64,000 bases of DNA from an uncultured Lachnospiraceae bacterium (GCA_930972465.1 CAKNHF010000004.1:1-64000); one strand, 5' to 3'. Shown: positions 51,029 to 59,922, counted from the first letter of the stretch. Program-made: numbers and translations. Notes: generated by a model from the letters alone, not told the origin.

Positions 51029-51053
51029 AACGCTCCGGCGCCCGCACTCCCTG

Positions 51054-51929
51054 TCAGCCGCACTTTCCGCAGTCCGAGCATCCGTTGCAGGTCAGCCTGC
51101 TCCCGCACTCCCTGCATGTGACCGGATGATAATGGGGAATGTAAAGTTCCTCTTCCGGAATGTCATATCCCCATTCATCCGTCAGATGGAATTTCATCTC
51201 CTTCCCCTGATAACTTAAGCCGGAACGGAACGCCTGGACGGACTGAGTCCGCTTGTCAGGGATACGGTATGTCCTTCCGTCTTTCACAAAATATGTCCCT
51301 GTCTCAATAAAGTCAAAGGTGACGTCATATACCCGGCACTGATCGCTTAAGAGCTTCACCCATTCATATCTGCACGGACGGGAGCCGTCATAGTTCTCCC
51401 CGCCGCAGAGTACCTGCTCGATCTGTCCTTCGGGAAGATACTTTTCAAGATCCACCGGTCCCACCAGGGGCGCCGTCATGATCCCTTTATGCCGAAAAGG
51501 AAGTTCAAACAGGATCGGTATCCTTTCGTCCGCCCGTCTCTGATTCTCACATGTCACATTAAAAAAGACGTTCTCCCAGCCGTCTTCCCAGTCATAGGGA
51601 AGGCAGGAGGCGACCCGCTCCGGGCGCTTTGTCAGCAGAAAGAATTTCACATCCTTTCTCTGACGCATGACTGCCCACGCCTCGTCCCGCCAGGCGTCCG
51701 CCTCCTCAAGAAAAAAATCCGAGGTCATACAGACCCGGATCATTTCTCCGCTCTTCACCTTATACCTTCCCTGCCGGTCTTTGGACAGGGGATAGCGGAA
51801 GCCGCTCTTTGTGCAATAGATCCGGCTCCCGTCCTGATCCCTCATCCGGTCCAGGAAATACATATAACAGTTTTTACACCCCTCGGAGCATTTTCTGCAT
51901 CCGTGCCAGGGATTCCAGATATCATGCAT
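51054..51929 (-). CDS. DUF5131 (phage Gp37/Gp68-like) family protein
   Basis: 291 residues. The N-terminal WNPWHGCRKCSEGCKNCYMY provides three cysteines spaced like an iron-sulfur site of radical-SAM-like proteins. FFLLTKRPERV, FNVTCENQRRADERIPIL and IEQVLCGGENYDGSRPCRYEWV follow in family order. The C-terminus has a zinc-ribbon-like CRECGSRLTCNGCSDCGKCG absent from the simplest members. DUF5131 is often phage-associated but chromosomal copies next to Sir2/macrodomain genes exist. It ends 46 bases before the sirtuin start on the same strand, probably cotranscribed downstream of it. Function unknown. Confidence 0.85.
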   Translation of the reverse strand: MHDIWNPWHGCRKCSEGCKNCYMYFLDRMRDQDGSRIYCTKSGFRYPLSKDRQGRYKVKSGEMIRVCMTSDFFLEEADAWRDEAWAVMRQRKDVKFFLLTKRPERVASCLPYDWEDGWENVFFNVTCENQRRADERIPILFELPFRHKGIMTAPLVGPVDLEKYLPEGQIEQVLCGGENYDGSRPCRYEWVKLLSDQCRVYDVTFDFIETGTYFVKDGRTYRIPDKRTQSVQAFRSGLSYQGKEMKFHLTDEWGYDIPEEELYIPHYHPVTCRECGSRLTCNGCSDCGKCG

Positions 51930-51974
51930 TGTTTTCGGCTCCCTTCGTAAATATGGGGACTGCTGCTTCTCAAA

Positions 51975-52841
51975 TCATATCAGCCGCAGCACCTCCCCGA
52001 TATCCCCGTCAATACAGATCGACCGGTCCGCGATCTCCTTCGGCGCCGCCATATCCCCGTAATTGATACATGCGTATGCTGCCTTCGGATTCCGGTATGT
52101 CATCTGCCAGAAGGGATATTTTATGATTCCGGGAGTATTATACCCCACTCCCAGCTCCAGGTAAACCGTCTTTGTTCCCTGACGGGTTTCAAGGAATCTT
52201 GAATATCTGTCCGACGCCTCGTACCATCCCTTATCCTGCACAAATGTATCATCCGCCCGCAGATTCATGGACATCGGCTTCCCGCAATGCGGACAGTGGG
52301 GAACCAGCCCGGAAGGAATCCGCATATTCTTCTGCTCCCGCATCATCTCGCGGATCAGCTCCTCATTATCCCATGTCTCCTGACAGCAGGGCCCGGAGCA
52401 CTGAAACAGCCCGTAATCCCCCTGGGTATAGAACAGTCTTTTCTTATCAAATCCTGCCTTCTGAAAGCAGTGATCCACATTCGTCGTCAGGACAAAATAA
52501 TCCCGGTCTTTCACAAGCTCCAGCAGCTCATCATAGACCGGCTTCGGCGCATCCGTATACCGGTTCAGCCAGATATACCTGCTCCAGTAGGCCCAGTGTT
52601 CCTCCAGCGTATCATAAGGGTAGAATCCTCCCGAATACATATCGTGAAAACCGTATTTCTCCCTGAAATCTGAAAAGTACTTTTCAAACCGCTCTCCGTC
52701 ATAAACAAACCCGGCCGATGTGGAAAGGCCGGCCCCGGCTCCTATGACAATGTTGTCGGCCCCTTGTAATATATCTCTGAGCTTTCTTATCTTCTCCTGA
52801 TAGGTTTCTGCTTTTCTGCGCAACGGTATCTCTGCAAACAT
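51975..52841 (-). CDS. SirTM-like sirtuin (NAD-dependent ADP-ribosyltransferase/deacylase)
   Basis: 288 residues. NAD-binding IVIGAGAGLSTSAGFVYDGERF, then the class M feature DMYSGGFYPYDTLEEHWAYWSRYIWLNRY, TTNVDHCFQKAGFDKKRLFYTQGDYG, zinc cysteines in CSGPCCQ and CPHCGKPM, and LELGVGYNTPGII. In known SirTM proteins these residues go with protein ADP-ribosylation rather than deacetylation. It leads a probable operon with DUF5131. A conserved two-part motif precedes it. The C-terminal stub at 27830-28138 is a second relative. Confidence 0.9.
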   Translation of the reverse strand: MFAEIPLRRKAETYQEKIRKLRDILQGADNIVIGAGAGLSTSAGFVYDGERFEKYFSDFREKYGFHDMYSGGFYPYDTLEEHWAYWSRYIWLNRYTDAPKPVYDELLELVKDRDYFVLTTNVDHCFQKAGFDKKRLFYTQGDYGLFQCSGPCCQETWDNEELIREMMREQKNMRIPSGLVPHCPHCGKPMSMNLRADDTFVQDKGWYEASDRYSRFLETRQGTKTVYLELGVGYNTPGIIKYPFWQMTYRNPKAAYACINYGDMAAPKEIADRSICIDGDIGEVLRLI

Positions 52842-52921
52842 CCGTCTATTCCTCCTCCGGACTGTGATCTGTCCACTTCATTTTTGACATGCTTATCATA
52901 CCTCGGAAGCGGGCGGAGGAA

Positions 52922-52962
52922 AAGTACGCACTTTTTTATCACCAGGTTACCAGGAAGTAACT
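52922..52962 (-). promoter_or_regulatory. Two-part regulatory motif before the sirtuin gene
   Basis: GTTAC-CAGGAA-GTAAC (52947-52962) and, 13 bases further on the minus strand, GTGCGTACTTT (52922-52932). Both blocks and their spacing match 47472-47513. The AAAAAAGTGCGTACTT part overlaps the likely promoter. Confidence 0.65.
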
Positions 52963-53084
52963 GTCAGCTCTGAAACCTGACGGTCACCTTTGAAACCCGC
53001 AGCATGTCTCTCCGGTCTGCTCATTGTCCCAGTACCACAGATCTTCATTTTTCAGCCGTTTAGTCAGAAAATTTAATTTAGGGG

Positions 53085-53144
53085 TTGCAAAATACCTCCG
53101 GAGGGTATATATTATAGGCGCAGGAAATAATACCCCATGGGGGT
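53085..53144 (+). promoter_or_regulatory. csoR-copA promoter with CsoR operators
   Basis: TTGCAA (53085-53090) and TATATT (53108-53113), spacer 17. The spacer carries ATACCTCCGGAGGGTAT (53092-53108), a G/C-tract dyad, and AATACCCCATGGGGGTTT lies at 53129-53146. Both have the TACC...GGTA pattern that CsoR binds, one over the promoter and one just before the start. Confidence 0.82.
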
Positions 53145-53160
53145 TTATTGAAAGGGGTGC

Positions 53161-53484
53161 ATGATAACATTGGATGAAAAGAAAGTCTGTCCGGCATGCA
53201 AGCATCGGACAAAAGAGCGCACAGAGAAGGAGCGCCGGGATATGCTTAACCGCCTGAGCCGTATTGAAGGTCAGGTAAGAGGGATCAAAAAAATGGTTGA
53301 GAACGATGTGTACTGTCCGGATATCCTGATCCAGGTATCCGCTGTCAACGCCGCACTCAACAGTTTTAACAAAGTACTCCTCGCTGAACACCTCCGTTCC
53401 TGTGTTGTTGACGACATCAAAGCAGGCAAGGAAGAGGACGCTATCGACGAACTTGTCCTTGTCCTTCAGAAACTGATGAAATAA
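53161..53484 (+). CDS. csoR: CsoR-family copper-sensing repressor
   Basis: 107 residues, all helical. The copper-binding C-H-C set is C52 (DVYCPDIL), H77 (AEHLRS) and C81 (SCVVDD). The R-rich helix MLNRLSRIEGQVRGIKKMV binds DNA. The N-terminus (KKVCPACKHR) adds two more cysteines of unknown role. Copper(I) binding releases DNA and turns on copA, which follows 24 bases later. The start overlaps an AAAGGGGTGC site. Confidence 0.94.
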   Translation: MITLDEKKVCPACKHRTKERTEKERRDMLNRLSRIEGQVRGIKKMVENDVYCPDILIQVSAVNAALNSFNKVLLAEHLRSCVVDDIKAGKEEDAIDELVLVLQKLMK

Positions 53485-53508
53485 GAATTGATTTCGGGAG
53501 GTTTTCAT

Positions 53509-56046
53509 ATGGAACAATATAATGTAACGGGCATGAGCTGCGCGGCATGCAGCGCCCGGGTTGAAAAAGCAGTCTCAAAAGTACCTGGAGTCACATCCTG
53601 TTCCGTGAGTCTTCTGACGAACTCGATGGGAGTAGAAGGAACTGCTTCTCCGTCTGACATTATTGCAGCTGTAGAGCAGGCGGGATACGGTGCCTCAGAG
53701 AAAGGACATCACGCGGATCAGACACGCGGAGCCGGAATCTCTATCGCGGAAGAGGAAGATTCCCTGAAAGACCGTGAGACGCCGAAAATGAAGCACAGGC
53801 TGGTCGCTTCCCTGTGTTTCTGGGCCCCGCTGATGTATGTTTCCATGGGACATATGATGTGGAACTGGCCTCTTCCGGCAGTTCTCGCAGATAACCATAT
53901 GGCCATCGGGCTGGCGGAACTGCTGCTGACGACGATGATCATGGTGATCAACCAGAAATTCTTCATCAGCGGATTCCGCGGACTGATCCACAGAGCGCCG
54001 AACATGGATACCCTGGTTGCCCTTGGAGCCGGCGCCTCCTATGTCTACAGTCTCTATGCTCTGTTTGCCATGTCAGCCGCTCTGACACGTGGAGACACAG
54101 CCGGAGCCATGTCCTATATGCATGAATTCTATTTTGAATCGGCAGCCACGATCCTGACACTGATCACGGTCGGAAAGCTCCTGGAGGCGATCTCCAAGGG
54201 CCGCACCACTGACGCTCTGAAGGGTCTTATGAAACTGGCTCCGAAAACGGCAACAGTGATCCGGGACGGCAGAGAGGAGACGGTTTCTGTTGATCAGGTA
54301 CGCAAAGGCGATGTATTCGTTGTAAAACCCGGTGAGAATATCCCGGTAGACGGCGTTGTCCTGGAAGGAACCAGCGCGGTCAACGAGTCCGCGCTGACCG
54401 GCGAGAGCATTCCTGCAGACAAAAAAGCAGGCGACACAGTGTCAGCCGCAACTTTGAACCAGTCCGGCTACCTGCGGTGCGAGGCGTCCCGGGTAGGTGA
54501 AGACACTACTCTTTCTCAGATTATCCAGATGGTCAGCGATGCGGCGGCCACGAAAGCGCCGATCGCAAAAGTGGCCGACCGGGTATCCGGTGTATTTGTA
54601 CCGACGGTGATCGGAATTGCCATCGTTACCCTGATCGTCTGGCTGCTGGCCGGACAGACACCGGGCTTCTCTCTGGCTAGAGCTATCTCCGTACTGGTCA
54701 TCAGCTGTCCGTGTGCCCTGGGTCTTGCAACGCCGGTGGCGATTATGGTTGGCAACGGTATGGGGGCGAAGAACGGGATCATGTTCAAGACCGCTGTCTC
54801 CCTGGAAGAGACAGGCAAGACACAGATCGTTGCTCTGGATAAGACAGGGACTATTACCAGCGGCGAACCGAAAGTGACAGATATGCTCCCGGCAGACGGC
54901 GTCTCAGAAGAGGAACTTTTAACCTATGCCTATGCTCTGGAGCAGAAAAGCGAGCATCCTCTTGCGCGTGCAGTCATCGTGAAAGCCGGAGAATACAGTT
55001 CTCTGCAGAAATTTGACGCCGATGGATTCCAGGCCGTACCGGGCAACGGACTCTCCGGAAAGGTAAACGGCTCCGTGGTCTGCGGAGGCAACCTGAAGTT
55101 CATCCGTCAGAGCGCCGGGATTTCAGAAGAGACAGAAGAAACGGCCCGGGAACTTGCAGAAGAAGGGAAGACCCCTCTGTTCTTCAGCAGAGACGGTAAA
55201 CTGATCGGCATCATCGCCGTGGCGGATGTAATCAAGGAGGACAGCCCGGCAGCAATCCGGGAACTGCAGAATATGGGAATCCACGTAGTCATGCTCACCG
55301 GAGACAATGAACGGACCGCAAAAGCCATTGGCGCTCAGGCCGGTGTGGACGAAGTGGTCGCGGGCGTACTGCCGGACGGAAAAGAGAACGTGATCCGTTC
55401 CTTAAAGAAAAAGGGAAAAGTCGCCATGGTAGGCGACGGTATCAACGACGCTCCGGCTCTTACCAGAGCAGATATGGGCATCGCCATCGGAGCCGGTACG
55501 GACATTGCCATCGATGCAGCTGACGTGGTCCTGATGAAAAGCAGGCTGACAGATGTGCCGGCAGCCATCCGGCTGAGCCGTGCAACACTCCGCAACATCC
55601 ACGAGAATCTGTTCTGGGCGTTCTTCTACAATGCCATCGGGATTCCTCTGGCAGCCGGCGTCTGGATCCCGCTGTTCGGATGGCAGTTAAACCCCATGTT
55701 CGGAGCCGCAGCCATGAGCCTTTCCAGCTTCTGTGTAGTAAGTAATGCATTGCGTCTTAACTGGTTCAAAATGTATGACACCAGTAAAGATAGAAAGATC
55801 AAAACTAAAAAGAACCACAAAAAGGAGGACAAAACAATGACAAAAACCATAAAGATCGAGGGTATGATGTGCGGACACTGCGAGGCTACCGTAAAGAAAG
55901 CACTCGAGGCGCTGAGCCAGGTGGACAGCGCAGAGGTCAGCCACACAGCAGGCACAGCTGTAGTTACTCTGAATGCTGATGTAAGTGATGATGTACTCAA
56001 AAAAACAGTTGAGGATCGGGACTATAAGGTAACTGGCATCGAATAG
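53509..56046 (+). CDS. copA: Copper-exporting P1B-type ATPase
   Basis: 845 residues from the ATG at 53509 (GGGAGG). An N-terminal HMA domain has the GMSCAACSARVEKAV metal site. Eight membrane helices include the CPC transport motif in ISCPCALGLATPVAI, and the phosphorylated aspartate lies in VALDKTGTITSGEPKV. HP (SEHPLARAV), GDGINDAPAL and the YN/MSS helices at the end are all present. Unusually a second HMA domain, GMMCGHCEATVKKAL, is fused at the C-terminus through a lysine-rich linker (about 770-785). That linker contains a full ribosome-binding site, so the last 69 residues can also be made alone. Confidence 0.95.
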   Translation: MEQYNVTGMSCAACSARVEKAVSKVPGVTSCSVSLLTNSMGVEGTASPSDIIAAVEQAGYGASEKGHHADQTRGAGISIAEEEDSLKDRETPKMKHRLVASLCFWAPLMYVSMGHMMWNWPLPAVLADNHMAIGLAELLLTTMIMVINQKFFISGFRGLIHRAPNMDTLVALGAGASYVYSLYALFAMSAALTRGDTAGAMSYMHEFYFESAATILTLITVGKLLEAISKGRTTDALKGLMKLAPKTATVIRDGREETVSVDQVRKGDVFVVKPGENIPVDGVVLEGTSAVNESALTGESIPADKKAGDTVSAATLNQSGYLRCEASRVGEDTTLSQIIQMVSDAAATKAPIAKVADRVSGVFVPTVIGIAIVTLIVWLLAGQTPGFSLARAISVLVISCPCALGLATPVAIMVGNGMGAKNGIMFKTAVSLEETGKTQIVALDKTGTITSGEPKVTDMLPADGVSEEELLTYAYALEQKSEHPLARAVIVKAGEYSSLQKFDADGFQAVPGNGLSGKVNGSVVCGGNLKFIRQSAGISEETEETARELAEEGKTPLFFSRDGKLIGIIAVADVIKEDSPAAIRELQNMGIHVVMLTGDNERTAKAIGAQAGVDEVVAGVLPDGKENVIRSLKKKGKVAMVGDGINDAPALTRADMGIAIGAGTDIAIDAADVVLMKSRLTDVPAAIRLSRATLRNIHENLFWAFFYNAIGIPLAAGVWIPLFGWQLNPMFGAAAMSLSSFCVVSNALRLNWFKMYDTSKDRKIKTKKNHKKEDKTMTKTIKIEGMMCGHCEATVKKALEALSQVDSAEVSHTAGTAVVTLNADVSDDVLKKTVEDRDYKVTGIE
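55837..56046 (+). CDS. copZ: CopZ-like copper chaperone from an internal start in copA
   Basis: An in-frame ATG at 55837 is preceded eight bases upstream by AAAGGAGG, as strong as any site in the window. The 69-residue product, starting TKTIKIEGMMCGHCEATVKK, has the exact size and C-x-x-C of CopZ/Atx1-type chaperones. In other Firmicutes copZ is a separate gene after copA; here the copA stop appears to be lost, so that CopZ is both a fused domain and an independent initiation product. Translation of both forms is inferred, not shown. Confidence 0.65.
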   Translation: MTKTIKIEGMMCGHCEATVKKALEALSQVDSAEVSHTAGTAVVTLNADVSDDVLKKTVEDRDYKVTGIE

Positions 56047-56070
56047 ATCCTGCTTATATATCGGCTTCAG

Positions 56071-56111
56071 CAAAAAACGATGGGATCGGAAACCGGTCCC
56101 ATTGTTTTTTG
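56071..56111. terminator. Bidirectional terminator after copA
   Basis: CAAAAAACGATGGGA (56071-56085) pairs with TCCCATTGTTTTTTG (56097-56111), U-runs in both directions. It separates copA from the convergent glycosidase remnant. Confidence 0.85.
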
Positions 56112-56112
56112 C

Positions 56113-56729
56113 TTATCTGTTCTCTACCTCTTCCAACAGAATCGCATCGCATTCGCACGCATGGCATCTCAGGATTCTCTGTTCGTCCTCCATGGTCTTT
56201 TTGCTCCACAGTTCTTTCCATACCATGCCGGGACGAAGCTGAGCCCTGGCAAGTTCAACCTCTGTCTCCTCTTCTTTCTCCTCCCAGTGAAACACTGCCA
56301 GATACTGTTTCCCGTCGATCTCCGCCGTATAGAAAAGTCTTTCCCGATCCGTTCTTTATCCAGATTGTCTGCAATCCACTGATATCCGACAGCGATCGCC
56401 TGGCGTCCCGTGCAGATCGATCTGTCATAATGACAGCCTTCTGCTGCTCCGTGGCTTAGGAAATCCAGTTTAATATAATCGAATCCCCAGTCCACAAACC
56501 GGTCGAGCTTCCATTTCATCTGCTGTTTCCACACCGGATGGGTTACATCCAGCGGATAAGATCCGTCCAGTTTCGGAAGGATCCGTCCCCTGCTGTCCCT
56601 GAGCAGAATCTCCTCATAAGTGTGCCCCGGCGCACCGGGAATTTTCCGTCCGGCATCCTCCCCGGCAAACACATAGGGCGCGTCATAGATTCCGGCTTTC
56701 TGCCCCTTCTGATGAAGCTCTTCTGCCAT
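56113..56729 (-). pseudogene. Alpha-galactosidase-like glycosidase remnant, deleted and frameshifted
   Basis: The upstream frame contains KAGIYDAPYVFAGEDAG, LRDSRGRILPKLDGSYPLDVTH and WGFDYIKLDFLSHG, the (beta/alpha)8 core of GH36/GH27-like enzymes with its nucleophile aspartate in KLDFL. After KERIGKDF the frame shifts (about 56340), and another frame gives FYTAEIDGKQYLAVFHWEEKEEET and a C-terminal beta domain ending ILLEEVENR. The segment with the acid/base aspartate between the pieces is missing. It also lacks the N-terminal part and a good start site. Confidence 0.82.
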
Positions 56730-56837
56730 TGATTTTCCTCCCCTCGCATTATCCGGACAATAAATTTCCCATATTCACCCTTTCAAGTATACTCTCATAA
56801 TTTTGATAATACACGCCACCTCTGAAATATTGCATAT

Positions 56838-56945
56838 TTAAGACTCGCTCGCGGAGCGTTTATCAGATGGGGATTGCCACCCGCCACTGATACATATTTG
56901 TTCCCCACTGCCTGTAGAGGCGGGAGTCTTCCCCCATCTGATAAA
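56838..56945. repeat. Palindromic repeat module, second copy
   Basis: 56859-56945 matches 28160-28247 in reverse, bounded by TTTATCAGATGGGG and CCCCATCTGATAAA. It is preceded at 56838-56858 by a shortened AAGACTCGCTCGCGGAGCG, so that the roughly 130-bp middle of the array at 28257-28390 is missing in this copy. It contains the apparent peptide ACRGGSLPPSDK, which is a repeat by-product, not a gene. Confidence 0.83.
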
Positions 56946-56946
56946 A

Positions 56947-56967
56947 GGCAGTCCCCGCAGGACTGCC
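56947..56967 (-). terminator. Terminator after MATE gene
   Basis: GGCAGTCC (56947-56954) and GGACTGCC (56960-56967), then TTTTAT on the minus strand, where the T-run is the edge of the repeat. Confidence 0.7.
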
Positions 56968-56990
56968 TCCAAATATCAACCCGATATATC

Positions 56991-58361
56991 TCAATCTGTA
57001 TTTGTCCGTGCCTGCAGCTGCCGGATACATTTCTTTCTCACAAACCAGAAGCAGACTGCCTGCATGATAATAGTTGCAATCCAGGATCCCGGATAAGAAA
57101 TAAACAGAAAATACAGCGATCTGTGTCGGGGGAAAAATGCATAAATCCACAGAACTCTGGTTCCCACTGTTCCGATCACAGACAACACCATCGGCACCGC
57201 GGAGTGCCCCATCCCCCGCAGCGCGCCGGGGATCAGGTCCATAATTCCACAGAGAAAATAAGGAACCGTGGTGATGGACAGGATCTCAAGACCGCACTGG
57301 ATCACTTCTTTATCCGAAGTATATATTCCCAGAAGCGGTGTTCCGAATACATATGCTCCGACTCCCAGGACAGCCGCCGCCCCCGCCGAAAGGATCATGC
57401 AGTCCAGGAGCACCCGGTCCATCCGCTTCTGTTTTCCCACGCTGTAGTTCTGACTGGTAAAACTCATACATGCCTGGGTGACCGCGTTGACCGACACATA
57501 CAGGAATCCCAGGATATTATTTGCCGCCGTATACCCTGCCATTGCCGTCGAGCCAAAAGAATTGACCGAGGACTGCAGCAGCGCGTTGGAAAAGTTAATC
57601 ACCGTACTCTGAATTCCTGCCGGTATCCCCACCTGGAAAATCCGTTTCAGATATATCCATTTGATAGTGAGCTTCGAAAGCCGGAGCTGATAGCTTCCCT
57701 CTGACTTATAGAGACACCGCAGCACGAGGATGCAGGAAATAAACTGTGAAGTCACCGTACCGATCGCCACGCCGGCCACCCCCAGAGGGATCACGATCAC
57801 AAGCAGAAGGTCCAGCACCACATTCGCCATTCCCGCAGCGGCAAGGAAAAGCAGCGGCCGCTTTGTATCCCCAACCGCGCGGAGGATCGCGGCGCCATAA
57901 TTATAGAGCATGAAAAAGGGCATTCCTCCGAAATAGATTCGCATATATGTCACCGACAGGTCGATCACATCCGCCGGCGTGTCCATCAGTTCCAGAGCGA
58001 TACGGGACAGCCCGATCCCCACAAAAATCATGATAATCCCGCTGACCAGAGCAAGCGCGATTGACGTATGTACCGACTCTGACATCTCCCTGTCGCACCC
58101 TGCCGCGAAATACCTTGCCGCAAGGACATTGGCTCCCAGGGATATTCCGATAAAAAGATTGGTAAAGATACTGATCAGGGCAGTCGTCGATCCAACCGCC
58201 GCAAGAGCCTGGCTGCTGTCAAACCGTCCGACTACAATGATATCCACAGCATTAAACATCAGCTGCAGGATGCTGGAAAGCATCAGTGGAAGCGAAAAAG
58301 AGATCAGCTTGTCCATGATGGAGCCATTGCACATATCAATCTCATATTTACTGTGTTTCAC
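56991..58361 (-). CDS. MATE-family efflux transporter
   Basis: 456 residues, about twelve helices. The start is typical of the DinF/NorM-like Clostridial group: NGSIMDKLISFSLPLMLSSILQLMFNAVDIIVVGRF, with GISLGANVLAARYFAAG and, in the second half, ACMSFTSQNYSVGKQKRM. It ends in a basic tail (FVRKKCIRQLQAR). Third intact MATE of the window. No regulator is adjacent. The 90 bases upstream contain no strong promoter that could be identified. Confidence 0.93.
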   Translation of the reverse strand: MKHSKYEIDMCNGSIMDKLISFSLPLMLSSILQLMFNAVDIIVVGRFDSSQALAAVGSTTALISIFTNLFIGISLGANVLAARYFAAGCDREMSESVHTSIALALVSGIIMIFVGIGLSRIALELMDTPADVIDLSVTYMRIYFGGMPFFMLYNYGAAILRAVGDTKRPLLFLAAAGMANVVLDLLLVIVIPLGVAGVAIGTVTSQFISCILVLRCLYKSEGSYQLRLSKLTIKWIYLKRIFQVGIPAGIQSTVINFSNALLQSSVNSFGSTAMAGYTAANNILGFLYVSVNAVTQACMSFTSQNYSVGKQKRMDRVLLDCMILSAGAAAVLGVGAYVFGTPLLGIYTSDKEVIQCGLEILSITTVPYFLCGIMDLIPGALRGMGHSAVPMVLSVIGTVGTRVLWIYAFFPRHRSLYFLFISYPGSWIATIIMQAVCFWFVRKKCIRQLQARTNTD

Positions 58362-58450
58362 TTTCAGTCCCCCTCAACGTAGTTTTGCAATGGATATCTT
58401 AGCTCTTTCTTATCTTTTCGTCAATAGATATCCGGGAGACTCCCTGTGTA

Positions 58451-59755
58451 TTATCCCAGCGTTTCGAAAGCCGTCTCCAGTGCGGCCGTCAGATCCTCCG
58501 CTTTCTCTATCCCGATAGAAAGACGGATGGTGTTGGGCCGGATTCCCTGCTCCTTAAGTTCCTCCGGTGTGCACTGGCTGTGAGTGGTGGTAGCCGGATG
58601 GATCACAAGGGATTTTACATCTGCTACATTTGCGAGAAGAGAAAAGATCGGTAAGTGATCGATAAAATTTCTGGCTGTTTCCGCATCCCCTTTGATCTCA
58701 AACGTAAAGATGGAACCGCCTCCGTTCGGAAAGTATTTCTCATACAGCACATGGGTTGTCTCACTCTCAAGAGACGGGTGGTGGACTGCCTCCACCATCG
58801 GATGCCCGGCCAGATATTTCACCACTTTCAACGCATTTTCCACATGCCGGTCCACGCGCAGAGACAGTGTCTCCAGTCCCTGAAGCAGAAGAAATGCATG
58901 GAAGGGTGACAGTGCTGCCCCCGTATCGCGGAGGAGAACCGCCCGGACATAGGTGACAAAGGCGCTTTCCGGAGCCGCGTCTGCAAAAGCAACTCCGTGG
59001 TAACTTGGGTTGGGATCGGAGATCCAGGGATATTTTCTGGAATCTTTCCAGTCAAAATTGCCTCCTTCGACAATCACTCCCCCAAGAGCCGTGCCGTGCC
59101 CGCCGATGAATTTCGTAGCGGAATGGACCACGATATCTGCACCGTATTCAATGGGGCGGAGCAGATACGGCGTGGCAAAAGTGGAGTCCACCACCAGCGG
59201 AATCTTATGCCTGTGTGCGATCTCCGCAAGCTTTTCCAGATCCGCCACATTGGAATTGGGATTGCCCAGGCTCTCCACGAAGATTGCTTTCGTATTGTCC
59301 CGGACCGCTGCCTCAAATGCCCCTTCTTCCTCCGGATCCACAAACGTGGCCGTGATGCCGCTTGTCAGAGGAAGTGTATGGGCCAGAAGGTTATATGTTC
59401 CTCCGTAAATTGTCTTCGATGCCACAATATGCTCCCCTGCTTTCGCCAGAGCCTGAAAGGTATAGGTGATCGCCGCCGCTCCTGACGCCGTTGCGAGAGC
59501 CGCAGTACCGTTTTCCAGGGCGGCAATCCGCCGCTCGAATACCTCCTCTGTCGGATTGGTCAGCCTGCCATAAATGTTCCCCGAGGCCTTCAGGGCAAAC
59601 AGATCCTCCGCATGACGGCAGTCCTCAAAAACAAAGGATGCGGATGCATAGATCGGGACTGCCCTGGCTCCCGTGGCCGGATCGGCCTGCTCCTGTCCGA
59701 TATGAATCTGTTTTGTCTCAAAACTCCAGTTTTCTGATCTTCTGATGTCTGTCAT
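58451..59755 (-). CDS. metY: O-acetylhomoserine sulfhydrylase/aminocarboxypropyltransferase
   Basis: 434 residues from the ATG at 59755 (AAGGAGG eight bases before). Fold-type I PLP enzyme: QIHIGQEQADPATGARAVPIYASASFVF, YGRLTNPTEEVFERRIAALENGTAALATASG, DSTFATPYLLRPIEYGADIVVHSATKFIGGHG with the PLP lysine, and SLLANVADVKSLVIHPATTTHSQ. It forms homocysteine from O-acetylhomoserine and sulfide, or methionine from methanethiol. No S-box or T-box was recognised in the 160 bases upstream. The gene stands alone. Confidence 0.94.
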   Translation of the reverse strand: MTDIRRSENWSFETKQIHIGQEQADPATGARAVPIYASASFVFEDCRHAEDLFALKASGNIYGRLTNPTEEVFERRIAALENGTAALATASGAAAITYTFQALAKAGEHIVASKTIYGGTYNLLAHTLPLTSGITATFVDPEEEGAFEAAVRDNTKAIFVESLGNPNSNVADLEKLAEIAHRHKIPLVVDSTFATPYLLRPIEYGADIVVHSATKFIGGHGTALGGVIVEGGNFDWKDSRKYPWISDPNPSYHGVAFADAAPESAFVTYVRAVLLRDTGAALSPFHAFLLLQGLETLSLRVDRHVENALKVVKYLAGHPMVEAVHHPSLESETTHVLYEKYFPNGGGSIFTFEIKGDAETARNFIDHLPIFSLLANVADVKSLVIHPATTTHSQCTPEELKEQGIRPNTIRLSIGIEKAEDLTAALETAFETLG

Positions 59756-59874
59756 GATCAATTCCTCCTTCGCTCTGCGGTTCTGCCCCTGCCAGACTGC
59801 CGCTCTGAATATCTGCCTGTTTTCTGCGGCTATCCTATCATACCGGTCCGTTTTCCGCTAATACATATAAAAAA

Positions 59875-59907
59875 TATCCGGCTATAGTTTTAATCTATAA
59901 CCGGATA
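59875..59907 (-). terminator. Terminator after flavodoxin gene
   Basis: TATCCGGCTATAG (59875-59887) pairs with CTATAACCGGATA (59895-59907) with one bulge, and six T follow on the minus strand. Confidence 0.8.
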
Positions 59908-59922
59908 ACTTTTCACTTTCTT

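Noticed and set aside
59762-59922. SAM riboswitch or T-box before metY
   Set aside because: Expected because metY is often S-box controlled, but no S-box core, K-turn or T-box sequence was found in the 160 bases upstream.
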